A DNA stretch of 12,596 bases from CAZGLR01 sp964526635 (lineage in GTDB: Bacteria > Zixibacteria > MSB-5A5 > GN15 > JAAZOE01), in assembly GCA_964526635.1 (NCBI GenBank), contig CAZGLR010000098.1:1-12596 (forward strand), read 5' to 3'. Below are positions 1 through 8,000 of this stretch, piece after piece. The number at the start of each line of letters is the position of its first letter. Position 1 is the stretch's first letter. Position numbers and translations under genes: made by a program. The notes under the pieces are model-generated. The model was given only the letters and a program-made list of their open reading frames with translations. It had not been told where the DNA came from and searched no databases.

Positions 1-105
1 GTACGCAATGAATCTCGTCCTTTGTGTATTGGTCAAAAGCAGAAATGGTTTTTGTTAAGTTTGGCAACTTCAGAGCGTCATATTAACCTAGAAAAATCGG
101 CTTAG
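1..105 (+). pseudogene. RppH (RNA pyrophosphohydrolase) C-terminal fragment, truncated
   Basis: From the first base, one frame is open for 34 codons and ends at TAG 103-105. The translation contains LCIGQKQKWFLL, then a stretch ending in INLEKSA. This closely matches the E. coli RppH segment PVCIGQKQKWFLLQL followed by its INM region (recalled from the known protein). RppH is a Nudix enzyme that removes pyrophosphate from the 5' end of mRNA. The family continues for roughly 60 residues, including a conserved EF..WRWV segment; here the frame stops first, and no W-R-W codon pattern appears in any frame just downstream. The catalytic Nudix box would lie upstream of the window. A count of bases 1-100 gives about 38% GC, against about 60% in a sampled line of the next gene. 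I read this as a broken gene remnant or a misassembly join. The family match is fairly secure; the cause of the truncation is not. Confidence 0.65.
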
Positions 106-214
106 TGTTCTCGTCGTCTCGAATATACAGTCTAAGCTATGGACGGGCAAGCCCGCCGTCGATCAATATAAAATGTTGCAATTGGGCTATTCAGCCTGTA
201 TTTATGATCAGAAT

Positions 215-1258
215 ATGAAGATAGCCCTTATTCATCATCAGTTCATCCGAGGCGGTGGAACCGAACGCTACCTCGCCGATCTGGTTCGCGGTTTTTCCGA
301 TGCCGGTGATACGGTGACAGTCATCGCCTCCAAGATCGCCGATGATATACCCGAAGGCCGTCTATGTTCGGTAATCAAAAACGACGTCTCAATCATCCCA
401 AAACCACTTCGTAAACCGGTTTTCGCCACACAGTTACGACGGATCATGCGCGAACATGACTTCGATCTGACAATTTCAGTGACGCGGACTGTGTCCCAGG
501 ATATTGTCGTTTCCGGCGGAACCCGACGCGGGTATCTGGCTTATCAAAAACAGCGCGGGAATATCTTCGACAATCTCGAAATCAATCTCGAACAGGAGGG
601 CTTCGATACATCGCAATGGATTGTCGCCCACAGCAAAATGGTGCGGGATGATATTATCAAGCAGTATAAAGTCGATGAAGAAAAAATCAGGGTAATTTAC
701 CCGCCGATCAATCTGGATATATTCAATACCACCGTCCGTGAACGGCGCAAGATAATACAAAAAGAATTCCGAATTGATCCGAACAGGAAAACACTTTTGT
801 TTCCATCGACCGGGCATCATCGCAAAGGATTGGGCCTTCTGATCGAAGCGATGAAGCTGCTCCGCGATGATGCCTATGAGCTTTTGATTGCGGGAAGTCC
901 TGCCGATGAGTTCCGGTTGCCGGCCAATTCCCGGGCGCTGGGGTATGTCGACGATATCGCCGGGTTGTATGGCGCGGTCGATCTGACAGTGTTGCCGTCG
1001 CAATATGAGCCATTCGGCCTGATAGCGGTGGAGTCGGTTTGTTGTGGGACGCCGGTGGTATTGTCGCCGTATGTTGCCGCGGCAGAGGTGTTGCATCCGG
1101 ATGAACGGATTATCATTGAACGGCTCGATGCCGAGAGTATAGCCGACGCCATTGTCACCGCCGCCAGCCATAGCTGGCCCCACGGTCTCCCGGCGGCGGA
1201 TAAAGCGCAGTTATCGCTGGCCGGTCATATTGAGGCGTTGAAAAATCTGGTGAGATGA
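215..1258 (+). CDS. WaaG-like GT4 glycosyltransferase
   Basis: A retaining GT-B glycosyltransferase of family GT4, probably transferring a sugar from a nucleotide donor onto lipopolysaccharide core or a related surface glycan at the inner face of the cytoplasmic membrane. The N-terminal domain opens with a beta strand and glycine-rich loop (HHQFIRGGGTERY), as in the LPS glucosyltransferase WaaG. The C-terminal donor-binding domain has a HRKGLG segment and the EX7E motif of GT4 enzymes, Glu265 to Glu273 in EPFGLIAVE, followed by CGTPVV. From ATG 215 the protein has 347 residues, normal for the family. An in-frame ATG at 173 adds 14 residues without counterpart; neither start has a clear ribosome binding site, and I chose 215 because the family begins at the first strand. 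The exact acceptor and sugar cannot be read from the sequence. The next gene starts 4 bases after its stop but differs strongly in base composition. Confidence 0.88.
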   Translation: MKIALIHHQFIRGGGTERYLADLVRGFSDAGDTVTVIASKIADDIPEGRLCSVIKNDVSIIPKPLRKPVFATQLRRIMREHDFDLTISVTRTVSQDIVVSGGTRRGYLAYQKQRGNIFDNLEINLEQEGFDTSQWIVAHSKMVRDDIIKQYKVDEEKIRVIYPPINLDIFNTTVRERRKIIQKEFRIDPNRKTLLFPSTGHHRKGLGLLIEAMKLLRDDAYELLIAGSPADEFRLPANSRALGYVDDIAGLYGAVDLTVLPSQYEPFGLIAVESVCCGTPVVLSPYVAAAEVLHPDERIIIERLDAESIADAIVTAASHSWPHGLPAADKAQLSLAGHIEALKNLVR

Positions 1259-1262
1259 CACT

Positions 1263-2138
1263 ATGATGCGAACAGTTGTCGATAATAACGTCATATCAGA
1301 TGTATGTTCGGACGAGTCTGCTTTAGCCATTTGTATCAAAGAAGGATTTATTCATCACATATCACCTATGGCTTTTGAAGAACAACTTCGCGGGGTGGTA
1401 TCTGAGCGATCGTTTGAAATCACTCATTTATTAATGCGCAACGTTCATAAACTTACATCAAATGGACATATTATGCTTGATGTGAAAAATCACTTAAAAC
1501 GAACATTAGGATTGCTTAACAATGATGACATCTTTAAAAGGGCAAACGCGACAATTGGGATGTTTAAGCAGTTCTTAAATTGTCAAAATTATGCAGAATT
1601 TAAGAACAGATTTAAAAGGTTTATTGAAGTTAATCATAATGTGAAATTCCTCAATCAGAAAAAGGCGGAAGAAATACATGCTGATTTCAGACTGCTAAAA
1701 TTATTGCAATCTTCAAGTCCACACAAAAAACTGTTCGAAAATTCTGACATTGAAATGAGTTTTCGTGAGAAATTTGCGAAAATATTGTTACACGATCTTA
1801 ATTTGGATTTAGCAGCCAATTCTTATGGAATAATTGGGACATTAGATAGACTTCCTTCAGTGAATTATTATGTCGATTGCCATTTTGGGCTTTTGAAAAA
1901 ATATCATCAAGGCATGCTACCCAAAGGTAGTGATGCGATTGATATGGACTATATATTCTATTTGGATCTATTTGACTATATTATTACAAATGACGGTTCT
2001 TTCAGGAATACTCTAAATACTTGCGGAAATGTTGATTTGAAGGGCAGAGCGATTAGTCTTCAAGATTTCCTGGATAGCCATACAAAATTGACAAAAAGGG
2101 CAATACTCAGAGATTCGGCTCAAGATTTAGAAATTTAA
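1263..2138 (+). CDS. PIN-fold-like protein, AT-rich, function unknown
   Basis: I do not recognise this 291-residue protein as a named family. Its ends resemble the two halves of a PIN nuclease fold. The start reads VVDNNVISDV, a hydrophobic strand followed by Asp7 and Asn9, and Glu39/Glu40 follow in a helix. Near the C-terminus, Asp227, Asp229, Asp235 and Asp238 precede IITNDGSF (240-247), resembling the late acidic cluster and T-x-D strand of PIN domains. Roughly 180 mostly helical, lysine-rich residues separate the halves, far more than in a typical PIN domain of about 130 residues. If the fold is right, it would be a metal-dependent RNase or a PIN-like relative. Two sampled 60-base lines are 38% and 30% GC, against 60% in a sampled line of the upstream gene, suggesting transfer from elsewhere. 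No small antitoxin-like gene is visible beside it. ATG 1263 is followed directly by a second ATG at 1266; either could be used. Confidence 0.7.
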   Translation: MMRTVVDNNVISDVCSDESALAICIKEGFIHHISPMAFEEQLRGVVSERSFEITHLLMRNVHKLTSNGHIMLDVKNHLKRTLGLLNNDDIFKRANATIGMFKQFLNCQNYAEFKNRFKRFIEVNHNVKFLNQKKAEEIHADFRLLKLLQSSSPHKKLFENSDIEMSFREKFAKILLHDLNLDLAANSYGIIGTLDRLPSVNYYVDCHFGLLKKYHQGMLPKGSDAIDMDYIFYLDLFDYIITNDGSFRNTLNTCGNVDLKGRAISLQDFLDSHTKLTKRAILRDSAQDLEI

Positions 2139-2215
2139 GCCACTATTTCTTGCCTCGCGCGAAAAATCCAGTAAATTCCACCCTGACACATGACCATTGA
2201 AGAGAAAGAACCAAA

Positions 2216-3229
2216 ATGAACACTCATGAAATAGTCGTTAAAGTCTATCGGGGAGAGGGGCTGGAGTCGGTCCATCATGGCGCGGTCGCGGTCGTCAACG
2301 CCGCCGGTGAATTGACCCATTATGTCGGCGATCCTGAATTTATGACCCAGGCCCGCTCGGAAGCGAAACCATTTCAGGTAATTCCCCTGATCAAATCCGG
2401 TGCGGCTGATCAGTACGGTTTTTCTGAAAAACAGCTGGCGGTGATGTGTGGATCGCATACCGGTACGCCGGATCATGTTGAGACGGTAAAGACCAATCTG
2501 GCTGCAATCGGCATAGACGAATCATTCCTGCAATGCGGAACCCATCCGCCGTTGCATTATCAGGTCGATAAGATCAGCCCCAAAGAGGGCGAAGAATTTT
2601 CGCCCTTGCAGCATAATTGCAGCGGCAAGCATAGCGGTTTTCTGGCTATGACTACGTACCTGAATAATGATCTTGGGGCCTACCTGGAGCCATCGAGTAA
2701 AACCCAGCAGATGGTACTGGATGCGATCAGCGATCTGTATCAATATCCTAAAGAGAAAATAACTGTCGGCATTGATGGTTGCAGTGCGCCGGTATTCGGG
2801 ATGCCGCTCAAGCAGGCGGCGATAGCTTATGTCCGGCTGGCCAATGGTATCTCCGATGATCCAGGCATGCGCGAAACGCTAAAACGAGTCAAGAGGGTTA
2901 TGACAGCATATCCTGAGATGGTCTCCGGCCCGGGGCGATTTGATTATGATCTGGCGCGATCATATCCCGGCAATGTCGTGAACAAAATCGGCGCCGAGGC
3001 AGTTGAGGGCATTGGCTTTTCGGATCCGGCGGTTGGGATAGCGGTGAAAATACTCGATGGTGGTGTCCGGGCATTGTATCCCACTATTGTGGAGGTGCTG
3101 CGTCAATTGGGTATTCTCGATAAGGCACCGGGCGACTACCTGCAAAAGTATGTCAATCCCGTGATTACTAATTATCGCAAGCTTGAAGTAGGCCGTATTG
3201 TCACTGATTTTGAGTTGAAAAGAGCCTGA
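2216..3229 (+). CDS. Class 3 L-asparaginase (Rhizobium etli AnsA/ReAV type)
   Basis: Hydrolyses L-asparagine to L-aspartate and ammonia, probably in the cytoplasm, since no signal peptide is visible. The 337 residues match the Asparaginase_II family (Pfam PF06089), which is unrelated to E. coli AnsA/AnsB. Key residues described for the Rhizobium etli inducible enzyme are present at the same numbering: Ser48 and Lys51 in RSEAKP, Ser80 in CGSHTG, and the zinc-binding set Cys135 and Lys138 (HNCSGKH) with Cys189 (DGCSAP). Lys257 in NKIGAE probably corresponds to a further conserved catalytic lysine. The start is well placed because the family's opening strand and RG..ES.H motif follow at once; upstream is a weak purine-rich stretch (GAAGAGAAAG). 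The lyase gene begins 48 bases downstream on the same strand, so the two may form an amino-acid catabolic unit. A very weak promoter-like pair (TTGCCT, 16 bases, TAAATT) sits at 2150-2177. Confidence 0.92.
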   Translation: MNTHEIVVKVYRGEGLESVHHGAVAVVNAAGELTHYVGDPEFMTQARSEAKPFQVIPLIKSGAADQYGFSEKQLAVMCGSHTGTPDHVETVKTNLAAIGIDESFLQCGTHPPLHYQVDKISPKEGEEFSPLQHNCSGKHSGFLAMTTYLNNDLGAYLEPSSKTQQMVLDAISDLYQYPKEKITVGIDGCSAPVFGMPLKQAAIAYVRLANGISDDPGMRETLKRVKRVMTAYPEMVSGPGRFDYDLARSYPGNVVNKIGAEAVEGIGFSDPAVGIAVKILDGGVRALYPTIVEVLRQLGILDKAPGDYLQKYVNPVITNYRKLEVGRIVTDFELKRA

Positions 3230-3263
3230 GTTTGGGTATATTGGCGATAATGGATATACGCGT

Positions 3264-3275
3264 AGAGGAGAGAGG
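3264..3275 (+). promoter_or_regulatory. Ribosome binding site of the lyase gene
   Basis: A purine-rich stretch AGAGGAGAGAGG lies directly upstream of ATG 3278; its AGGAG core (3266-3270) ends 7 bases before the start codon. This is among the strongest Shine-Dalgarno sequences in the window and fixes the start. Confidence 0.75.
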
Positions 3276-3277
3276 TA

Positions 3278-4684
3278 ATGCCGAAAAAGCCGATCGAACC
3301 ATTCCGCATAAAATCAATTGAACCGATAACGCTGTTGCCCGAAGCAGAGCGTAAAAAGAAAATCACCGAGGCCGGCTTCAATGTTTTCAAACTCCGGGCC
3401 GCGGATATTTTTATCGATCTGCTGACCGATTCCGGGACCGGGGCGTTGTCGCAGGATCAATGGGCGGGATTGATGATCGGAGATGAATCATATGCCGGGA
3501 GCCGTAACTGGTTCCATTTCGAAAGCACTATCCGCGAAATCACGGGGATGGAATTTGTTTTGCCGTGCCATCAGGGCCGGGTGGCCGAGAATCTTCTGTT
3601 TTCGACTATTCTGACACGGGGCAGTTATGTCCCCAATAATACACATTTTGACACCACCCGCGCCAATACCATGCACAAGGGCGGTATTGCGGTTGATTTG
3701 CCCTGCCTGGAACTGGATGACAGCGACAGCGATTTTCCGTTCAAGGGTAACATGGATATAGCCGGACTGGAGAAACTGATCGCTCGCGTCGGCGCTGATT
3801 CGATTCCGGTGGTTGTCATAACAGTCACCAATAATTCGGTTGGCGGGTTGCCGGTTTCGATGGCCAATATTGCCGAGGTCAAGGCAGTCTGTAAAAAACA
3901 TAGTATCCCGCTGTTTTTCGATGCCGCCCGTTTTGCCGAAAATGCTTTCTTTATTAAGCGCCACGAAAAGGGCTTTGAACACCGTTCGCTGATGTCAATC
4001 GCCCAGGAAATGTACTCATATGGCGATGGTGTCATGATGTCGGCAAAAAAGGATGGTCTGGCCAATATGGGTGGGTTTTTGGCTGTACGGAATCCCGAGT
4101 TGGCTGGTAAACTCAAAGAACTCTTGATCTTAATCGAGGGCTTTCCGACCTATGGCGGGCTCAACGGTCGGGATATGGAGGCAATCGCCCGCGGTTTGAA
4201 AGAGGCCTTGCAGGAGGATTACCAGGAGTATCGGACCGGCCAGATTGCTTATTTGGGCGAGTTGATCAGGGAAGCCGGGATTCCGATTATCGGGCCGACC
4301 GGCGGGCACGCAGTGTTTATCGATGCCGGCCGTCTGCTATCCCATATCAAGCCGGAACAATTTCCGGCCCAATCATTTACGATTGAATTATACAAGCGCG
4401 GCGGCATCCGCGCTGTCGAAATCGGGACGTTGATGTTTGGCGGTGAAGACCCCAATACCGGAGAAAAACTGCGGGCTAAGCGGGAGTTGGTGCGGCTGGC
4501 GGTTCCGCGGCGTATGTACAGCAATACCCACCTCGAATATGTCGCTGAAATCGCGGCCGCAATTGCGTCTGAAAAAGACCAGCTTCACGGCTACAAGATC
4601 GTCCATGCGCCGGTATATTTGCGTCATTTTACGTGCACTCTGGCTGAGGTGGAGGCCGGGCGTACGTCGACCGTGTCGGCGTAA
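3278..4684 (+). CDS. tnaA: Tryptophanase (tryptophanase/tyrosine phenol-lyase family)
   Basis: A PLP-dependent beta-eliminating lyase that most likely converts L-tryptophan to indole, pyruvate and ammonia in the cytoplasm. At 468 residues it matches the family length. PLP-site residues are all visible: Gln99-Gly100-Arg101 (HQGR), Asn186, Asp215 and Arg218 (FFDAARFAEN), the Schiff-base lysine Lys258 in SAKKD, and Arg406 (VRLAVPRR) for the substrate carboxylate. The body resembles tyrosine phenol-lyase (PFRIKSIE, QWAG.M.GDE.YAGS, GGHAVFIDA). However, the position of the lyase's Thr124 is Asp in FDTT, as in tryptophanase, and the position of its Arg381 (MERG) is Ile in VEIG, again as in tryptophanase. 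I therefore favour tryptophanase, without excluding broader activity. It lies 48 bases after the asparaginase gene. No TnaC-like leader peptide fits in that gap, so E. coli-style tryptophan-arrest control is not apparent. Confidence 0.88.
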   Translation: MPKKPIEPFRIKSIEPITLLPEAERKKKITEAGFNVFKLRAADIFIDLLTDSGTGALSQDQWAGLMIGDESYAGSRNWFHFESTIREITGMEFVLPCHQGRVAENLLFSTILTRGSYVPNNTHFDTTRANTMHKGGIAVDLPCLELDDSDSDFPFKGNMDIAGLEKLIARVGADSIPVVVITVTNNSVGGLPVSMANIAEVKAVCKKHSIPLFFDAARFAENAFFIKRHEKGFEHRSLMSIAQEMYSYGDGVMMSAKKDGLANMGGFLAVRNPELAGKLKELLILIEGFPTYGGLNGRDMEAIARGLKEALQEDYQEYRTGQIAYLGELIREAGIPIIGPTGGHAVFIDAGRLLSHIKPEQFPAQSFTIELYKRGGIRAVEIGTLMFGGEDPNTGEKLRAKRELVRLAVPRRMYSNTHLEYVAEIAAAIASEKDQLHGYKIVHAPVYLRHFTCTLAEVEAGRTSTVSA

Positions 4685-4871
4685 TGGGTGCTTGGGTCTG
4701 AAATTTTTTGCAAATCATGCGCAGAATATAGTCGCAAACCGCCCCGGTTTTTTGGAACCCGGAGCGATTTCGCTATGTTAAATACTGCAATGATGGGCGA
4801 TTAAAGAGCGTACTTCGATTTTGTCCGCCATTTGGCGGGCGATTTGCGTAGATAGAATACAGTTTGAGTGC

Positions 4872-4900
4872 TTGACAGTTATAGTCTGAAGCGTTAAACT
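4872..4900 (+). promoter_or_regulatory. Sigma-70-type promoter for the porU operon
   Basis: A perfect -35 hexamer TTGACA (4872-4877) is followed after exactly 17 bases by TAAACT (4895-4900), which matches four of six bases of the TATAAT consensus. Transcription would start near 4907, giving a leader of about 190 bases before ATG 5099. The position between the catabolic pair and the secretion genes suits an independent promoter. Caveat: FCB-group bacteria often use different -33/-7 elements, so a match to the E. coli consensus could be coincidental. Confidence 0.45.
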
Positions 4901-4986
4901 TAAGCTGCATTGAAACGTATATTATTATGAGGAGACAGTATCGAACGTAGTTAAAGGTTTGGCCGAGTGCCGATAATAACAGGAAG

Positions 4987-5001
4987 GCCGGATTATCCGG
5001 C
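4987..5001 (+). other. Hairpin in the porU leader
   Basis: A perfect six-base inverted repeat, GCCGGA and TCCGGC, with a three-base loop TTA. It would lie in the 5' leader of the porU message if the promoter at 4872 is used. There is no T tract after it, so it is not a typical terminator; a regulatory or mRNA-stabilising role is possible but unproven. Confidence 0.4.
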
Positions 5002-5098
5002 AATATGAAATAGTAGGGATTGTCCTTTAACTGCGGTTGGTCGTTTCCGTATGAATTCGTCCAGCCGTGTCGGGTATGCACCCGGACATGGTTTTTTA

Positions 5099-8000
5099 AT
5101 GACTGAAATCTTCACTGACAAGAATACTATCAGTCGTCTCGGGATTGTCATCGCACTGCTTATCGGCATTATGATGACCTCGCCGTCGCGCGCAGAAGTG
5201 TATTATCCCGATGTCGATATTATCGCCGAAGATCGCAACGGCTTATCGCTGCGTTATGTCCCGGTACTTTCCGAAGATTTCACGGCCCTGCGGCGGGCCG
5301 ATAAAATCGCCGCGGGCGAAACTGCGTTTTGGGGACGGTCTCTCCTGGTGGCGGTGCCCGAAGGCGCCGAAATAAACTACTCGGTTTCATACAGCCGTCT
5401 CGGCTCTGCGGCCGTGCCGGTCGAACATGATTTCCTGCCCAATGATCAGCCACTGGTTCGATATGACGGCCTCACGACGGCCCGCAATCATCGCATTGCC
5501 CGTTTTTCGGTCTTTCCCCAGCGGGTTGAAAACGGCCGCCTGGCGGCATATACCGATTTTGTCATCGATATCAGTTTCAGCGGTGGTACCATTTCAAATA
5601 CTGTCGCAACAGCCAACCGTATCGACTCGGTTTTGGCGTTGACGATTGTCAATCCCGGTCAATTCTATGAATTTGCCGCACAGCAGGAACGAAACGCCTT
5701 CGCGAAGCCGAAATCATCGGGCTTCAACGCCGCTGCCGACTGGTACAAGATTCAGGTTTCCCAAAGCGGTGTAACCGCCATATCCGGTTCGCTGCTGATT
5801 CAGGCGGGTATTGTTTTGAACAATCTCCCGATTGATTCGCTGCGGATGTTTTATGCCGGCGGGCGGAATCCCTCCTTTGATCCCTCTGATCCGGCACCGG
5901 TACTCAATGAAATTCCGATGATGATCGAGGACGATGGCAACGGCTTCTTTGATAGCGGCGATCGTATTCTTTTCTATGCCGAGGGCCCGAATCGCTTTGA
6001 CTTCCAGGGTGGAACGCCGCAATACATCAAAAATCACTACTACTCTCTCAACTGCTACTGGCTGGCAGTGGGGGGAGATTATGTCTCGGCGCCCTTGCGG
6101 ATGGCATCCGGCAACTATGTACCCTCCGGTCCCAGTGATCATGTGCTGACCACGGCCCGCTCGTTCGTCCGCCTCGAAACCGATAACAGCCTGCGGTCTG
6201 ATGCCAGCAATCGTATCTGGGATTATTTTACCTGGTACTGGAATGATGATCGTGATCAGACCGTGCTGGCCAATTTGCCCGGGGCGGTCAATGGTGACTC
6301 GATTGATATCACGCTTTCCACCTATGGCAACAGCAGTACTTCGGTGTTGCAGATCAATGGTGCCTCGATGGTTCGGTATTTCGGTGTCGGCAAGTATCAC
6401 TGGTATGGGTTCGGGGCGATCGATGGCCTCAATCAGATTCAGTTGAGCCTGCGGCCGGCCGGCGAGATATGGCTCGATTATGTCGATATCTCATATCCGG
6501 TGGCTTTGAAGACACGCACTGACCAGTTCGATTTTTCTTCATATGGCTATGGCGGTGTGATTGTCTATCGTCTGGCCGACTTAGCATCTGGAGACGCTAT
6601 TCTCGATATCACCGATACTGACAATCCGGTTAGAGTTGATGTCTTCTCACTCAATGGTGACACCGCCATATTCCAGAAATCCACGGGCAGCGTCCCCAGC
6701 CGTTTTGTGGCCTATTCCGATGCATCAATTTTCACTCCGGTAGCGGTAACCTCGGCTGACATCATCGATTTACGTGCTGATCTCGACCAGTATGATTGTC
6801 TGGTTGTGGCGCCCCGCGCGTTTGACGATGCGGTCGCTGAGTACAGCGCGTATCGACAGCAAAACGGCGGGCATGCGGTCAAGTTTGCGGCAGTCGAGGA
6901 TATTTATAATTGTTTCGGCTACGGCCTCGAGTCGCCCATGGCGATCCGCGACTACGCCCGTTTTGCCTTTGAAAATTACCAGGCCCCCGCACCCTTTGCG
7001 CTGCTATTGATGGGTGACGGCCACTACGATTATCTCAACAATCTCGATCTTCAGACACCGATGTATGTGCCGCCGTATGTCTGGGACCGCCTGAATACGT
7101 CAAGTGATGATTATTATGTCTACTTCGGTAAAATTGATTCGCTCGATTCCGACGGCAGCTTTGTAACTCCTGGCGATCGCGGCTGGGATATGATGGTCGC
7201 CCGGTGGCCGATACGGTCCTCCGGAGAAATTCGCGACTATCTCGACAAGATTCTGGAATACGAATCGCTGACCACTGAGGGTGCGTGGCGTGGACGGATT
7301 ACCTATGTGGCCGATGATGAATTCAAAAGTACTATCTCGACCGAAATTATCCATACCGCGCAGGCGGAGACTCTGGCTGTGATGCACACGCCGTCGGAAT
7401 TCATTCTGAACAAAATTTACCTGACCGAGTATCCGTTTGCATCGAGCGGCGATAAACCGCGCGTCAATGATGCCATTGTCGATGCCCTCAATACCGGATC
7501 ATTGATTATCAATTACATCGGCCATGGTTCGCCTGATGTCTGGGCCGATGAACACGTTTTTCGCAAAACCAGCGACTTGCCGCGCCTGCAAAACCGGGAC
7601 CGTCTGACGACCGTTATTGCGGCATCGTGTTCCATCGGCTTTTTCGATGCTCCCGACAAAGAGGGCATGGCTGAAGTCCTCTTCCGGCAGGAAGGCGGCA
7701 TGATTGCCTCAGTCTCCGCCACCCGCCTGGTGTACGCGACTGATAACGCGATCTTCAATTACGATATTTACGATGCCATCTTTGGCGGCAAGACGAATCT
7801 CTGCGAGGCGGCCTTTGCCACCAAGATGCTGCATCAGTCCGGGTCGAATACATCGCTGATCCGTAATGACCGTGCCTATGCCGTTTTCGGCGATCCGCTC
7901 GGACGGATCGGGTTGCCGTCGTATCGCATCGAAATCGATTCGATCAGCGATTCGGCACTGGTGCCGCTGGCGCCGTTCGCTTTCTCCGGACGAATCACTG

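Larger units (their letters stand above)
4685..5098 (+). other. Intergenic leader region upstream of porU
   Basis: About 410 bases separate the lyase stop from the preferred porU start, the longest non-coding stretch in the window. It holds an imperfect inverted repeat at about 4744-4762 (CCGGTT with a bulged AACCCGG), a small AGCG/CGCT hairpin at 4763-4774, a CCGCC/GGCGG hairpin at 4825-4838, a sigma-70-type promoter at 4872-4900, a ribosome-binding-like GGAGACAG at 4931 with no start codon after it, and a strong GCCGGA/TCCGGC hairpin at 4987-5001. None of the hairpins is followed by a convincing T run, so I do not call a terminator. No convincing gene is seen on either strand. Confidence 0.6.

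Noticed and set aside
142..160. Short inverted repeat GACGG/CCGTC upstream of the glycosyltransferase
   Set aside because: Five base pairs with a nine-base loop and no T tract are too weak to call a terminator or regulatory site.
476..1183. A 235-codon - strand open frame opposite the glycosyltransferase
   Set aside because: The + strand protein has the complete GT4 motifs; the antisense reading has none.
2150..2177. Promoter-like TTGCCT-16-TAAATT before the asparaginase gene
   Set aside because: Each hexamer matches only four of six consensus bases in an AT-rich stretch, so it could easily be chance.
4744..4774. Possible terminator after the lyase gene
   Set aside because: The inverted repeat is bulged, the T run lies inside the loop rather than after the stem, and the second small hairpin also lacks a T tract.
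4437..4781. A 114-codon + strand frame overlapping the end of the lyase gene
   Set aside because: It is mostly an out-of-frame reading of the lyase, whose conserved residues (Arg406, the C-terminal RHFT segment) show which frame is real.
4773..5081. A 102-codon open frame on the - strand across the porU leader
   Set aside because: Its translation has no recognisable motif, no ribosome binding site was seen, and it overlaps the promoter and hairpins on the + strand; it is probably chance.
5714..6400. A 228-codon - strand open frame inside porU
   Set aside because: It lies wholly opposite a gene with clear domain structure and shows no independent motif; long antisense frames are common opposite genes with this codon use.
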